From NCBI GenBank assembly GCA_029974875.1, contig JARKQP010000156.1:1-5811 (forward strand): a stretch of 5,811 nucleotides of DNA, given 5' to 3'. The stretch's first letter is position 1; the number at the start of each line of letters is the position of its first letter. Of this stretch, positions 5,716-5,811 are shown piece by piece. The stretch is from Mobilitalea sp. Lineage in GTDB: Bacteria; Bacillota_A; Clostridia; Lachnospirales; Lachnospiraceae. The notes under the pieces are model-generated. The model saw nothing but the letters and a program-made list of their open reading frames with translations. It was not told the DNA's origin and ran no database searches. The position numbers and the translations under genes were made by a program.

Positions 5716-5811
5716 TTATTTCTTCGTGCTCCACTTGGAACAATCCCATACCTGGGTAACCAGATCCTCATAGAACTCCGGCTCATGGCAGATCAGGAGG
5801 ATGCCGCCCCT
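5716..5811 (-). CDS. ATP-binding cassette protein, probably ABC-F family, C-terminal end (partial)
   Basis: Read on the minus strand, the last 31 codons end at TAA (5718-5716), and the gene continues past the right edge. The peptide contains GGILLICHEPEFYEDLV and ends in VWDCSKWSTKK. The 'LICHE-EFY' segment has the form of the switch (H-loop) histidine region of an ABC ATPase. The short tail VTQVWDC-KW-TK resembles the ends of soluble two-ATPase ABC-F proteins of Firmicutes, which act on the ribosome as translation factors or antibiotic-resistance factors. Walker motifs are outside the window, so the family is judged from one motif and its flanks, and the subgroup cannot be decided. It is convergent with the pirin gene and probably unrelated to the sugar genes. 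This is unlikely to be the missing ATPase of the sugar importer, since that type has a long regulatory domain after the H-loop. Confidence 0.7.
   Translation of the reverse strand, partial: RGGILLICHEPEFYEDLVTQVWDCSKWSTKK

Overview
The window most likely comes from a Gram-positive, low-to-mid G+C Firmicute (Bacillota), probably a Lachnospiraceae-type clostridium. This is inferred from strong AAAGGAGG-type ribosome binding sites, the sugar ABC operon layout (binding protein, permease, permease, no ATPase), and the style of the proteins. Genus or species cannot be fixed from the sequence alone.

Bases 1 to 3453 hold the end of a plus-strand maltose/maltodextrin-type operon. In order these are the last 33 residues of an extracellular solute-binding protein, a strong intercistronic hairpin, two MalF/MalG-like membrane permeases that overlap by one base, and a complete GH77 4-alpha-glucanotransferase (malQ). 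The binding protein would capture malto-oligosaccharides outside the cell, the two permeases would carry them through the membrane, and MalQ would reshuffle alpha-1,4-glucan chains in the cytoplasm. No ATPase gene is seen, so the energising subunit is either upstream of the window or a shared MsmK/MsiK-type protein encoded elsewhere.

Bases 3454 to 5504 hold a second plus-strand unit. It starts at a very good extended -10 promoter 12 bases after malQ. A perfect 7-4-7 inverted repeat lies over the -10 box and presumed start site, and is a good candidate operator. The unit encodes a LacI-family repressor, the likely local regulator of the sugar genes, followed 29 bases later by a pirin-family cupin with all four metal ligands.

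Bases 5505 to 5715 form a convergent intergenic region with a direct repeat and two stem-loops. One is a long, nearly perfect hairpin flanked by T-runs suitable for termination from both sides. Bases 5716 to 5811 are the last 31 codons, on the minus strand, of an ATP-binding cassette protein that looks like an ABC-F family member.

Most of the window is an ordinary sugar-uptake locus. The points worth a second look are the operator/promoter overlap, the pirin gene joined to the sugar regulator, the intercistronic hairpin, and the structured convergent spacer. I saw no clear evidence of a wholly new system.
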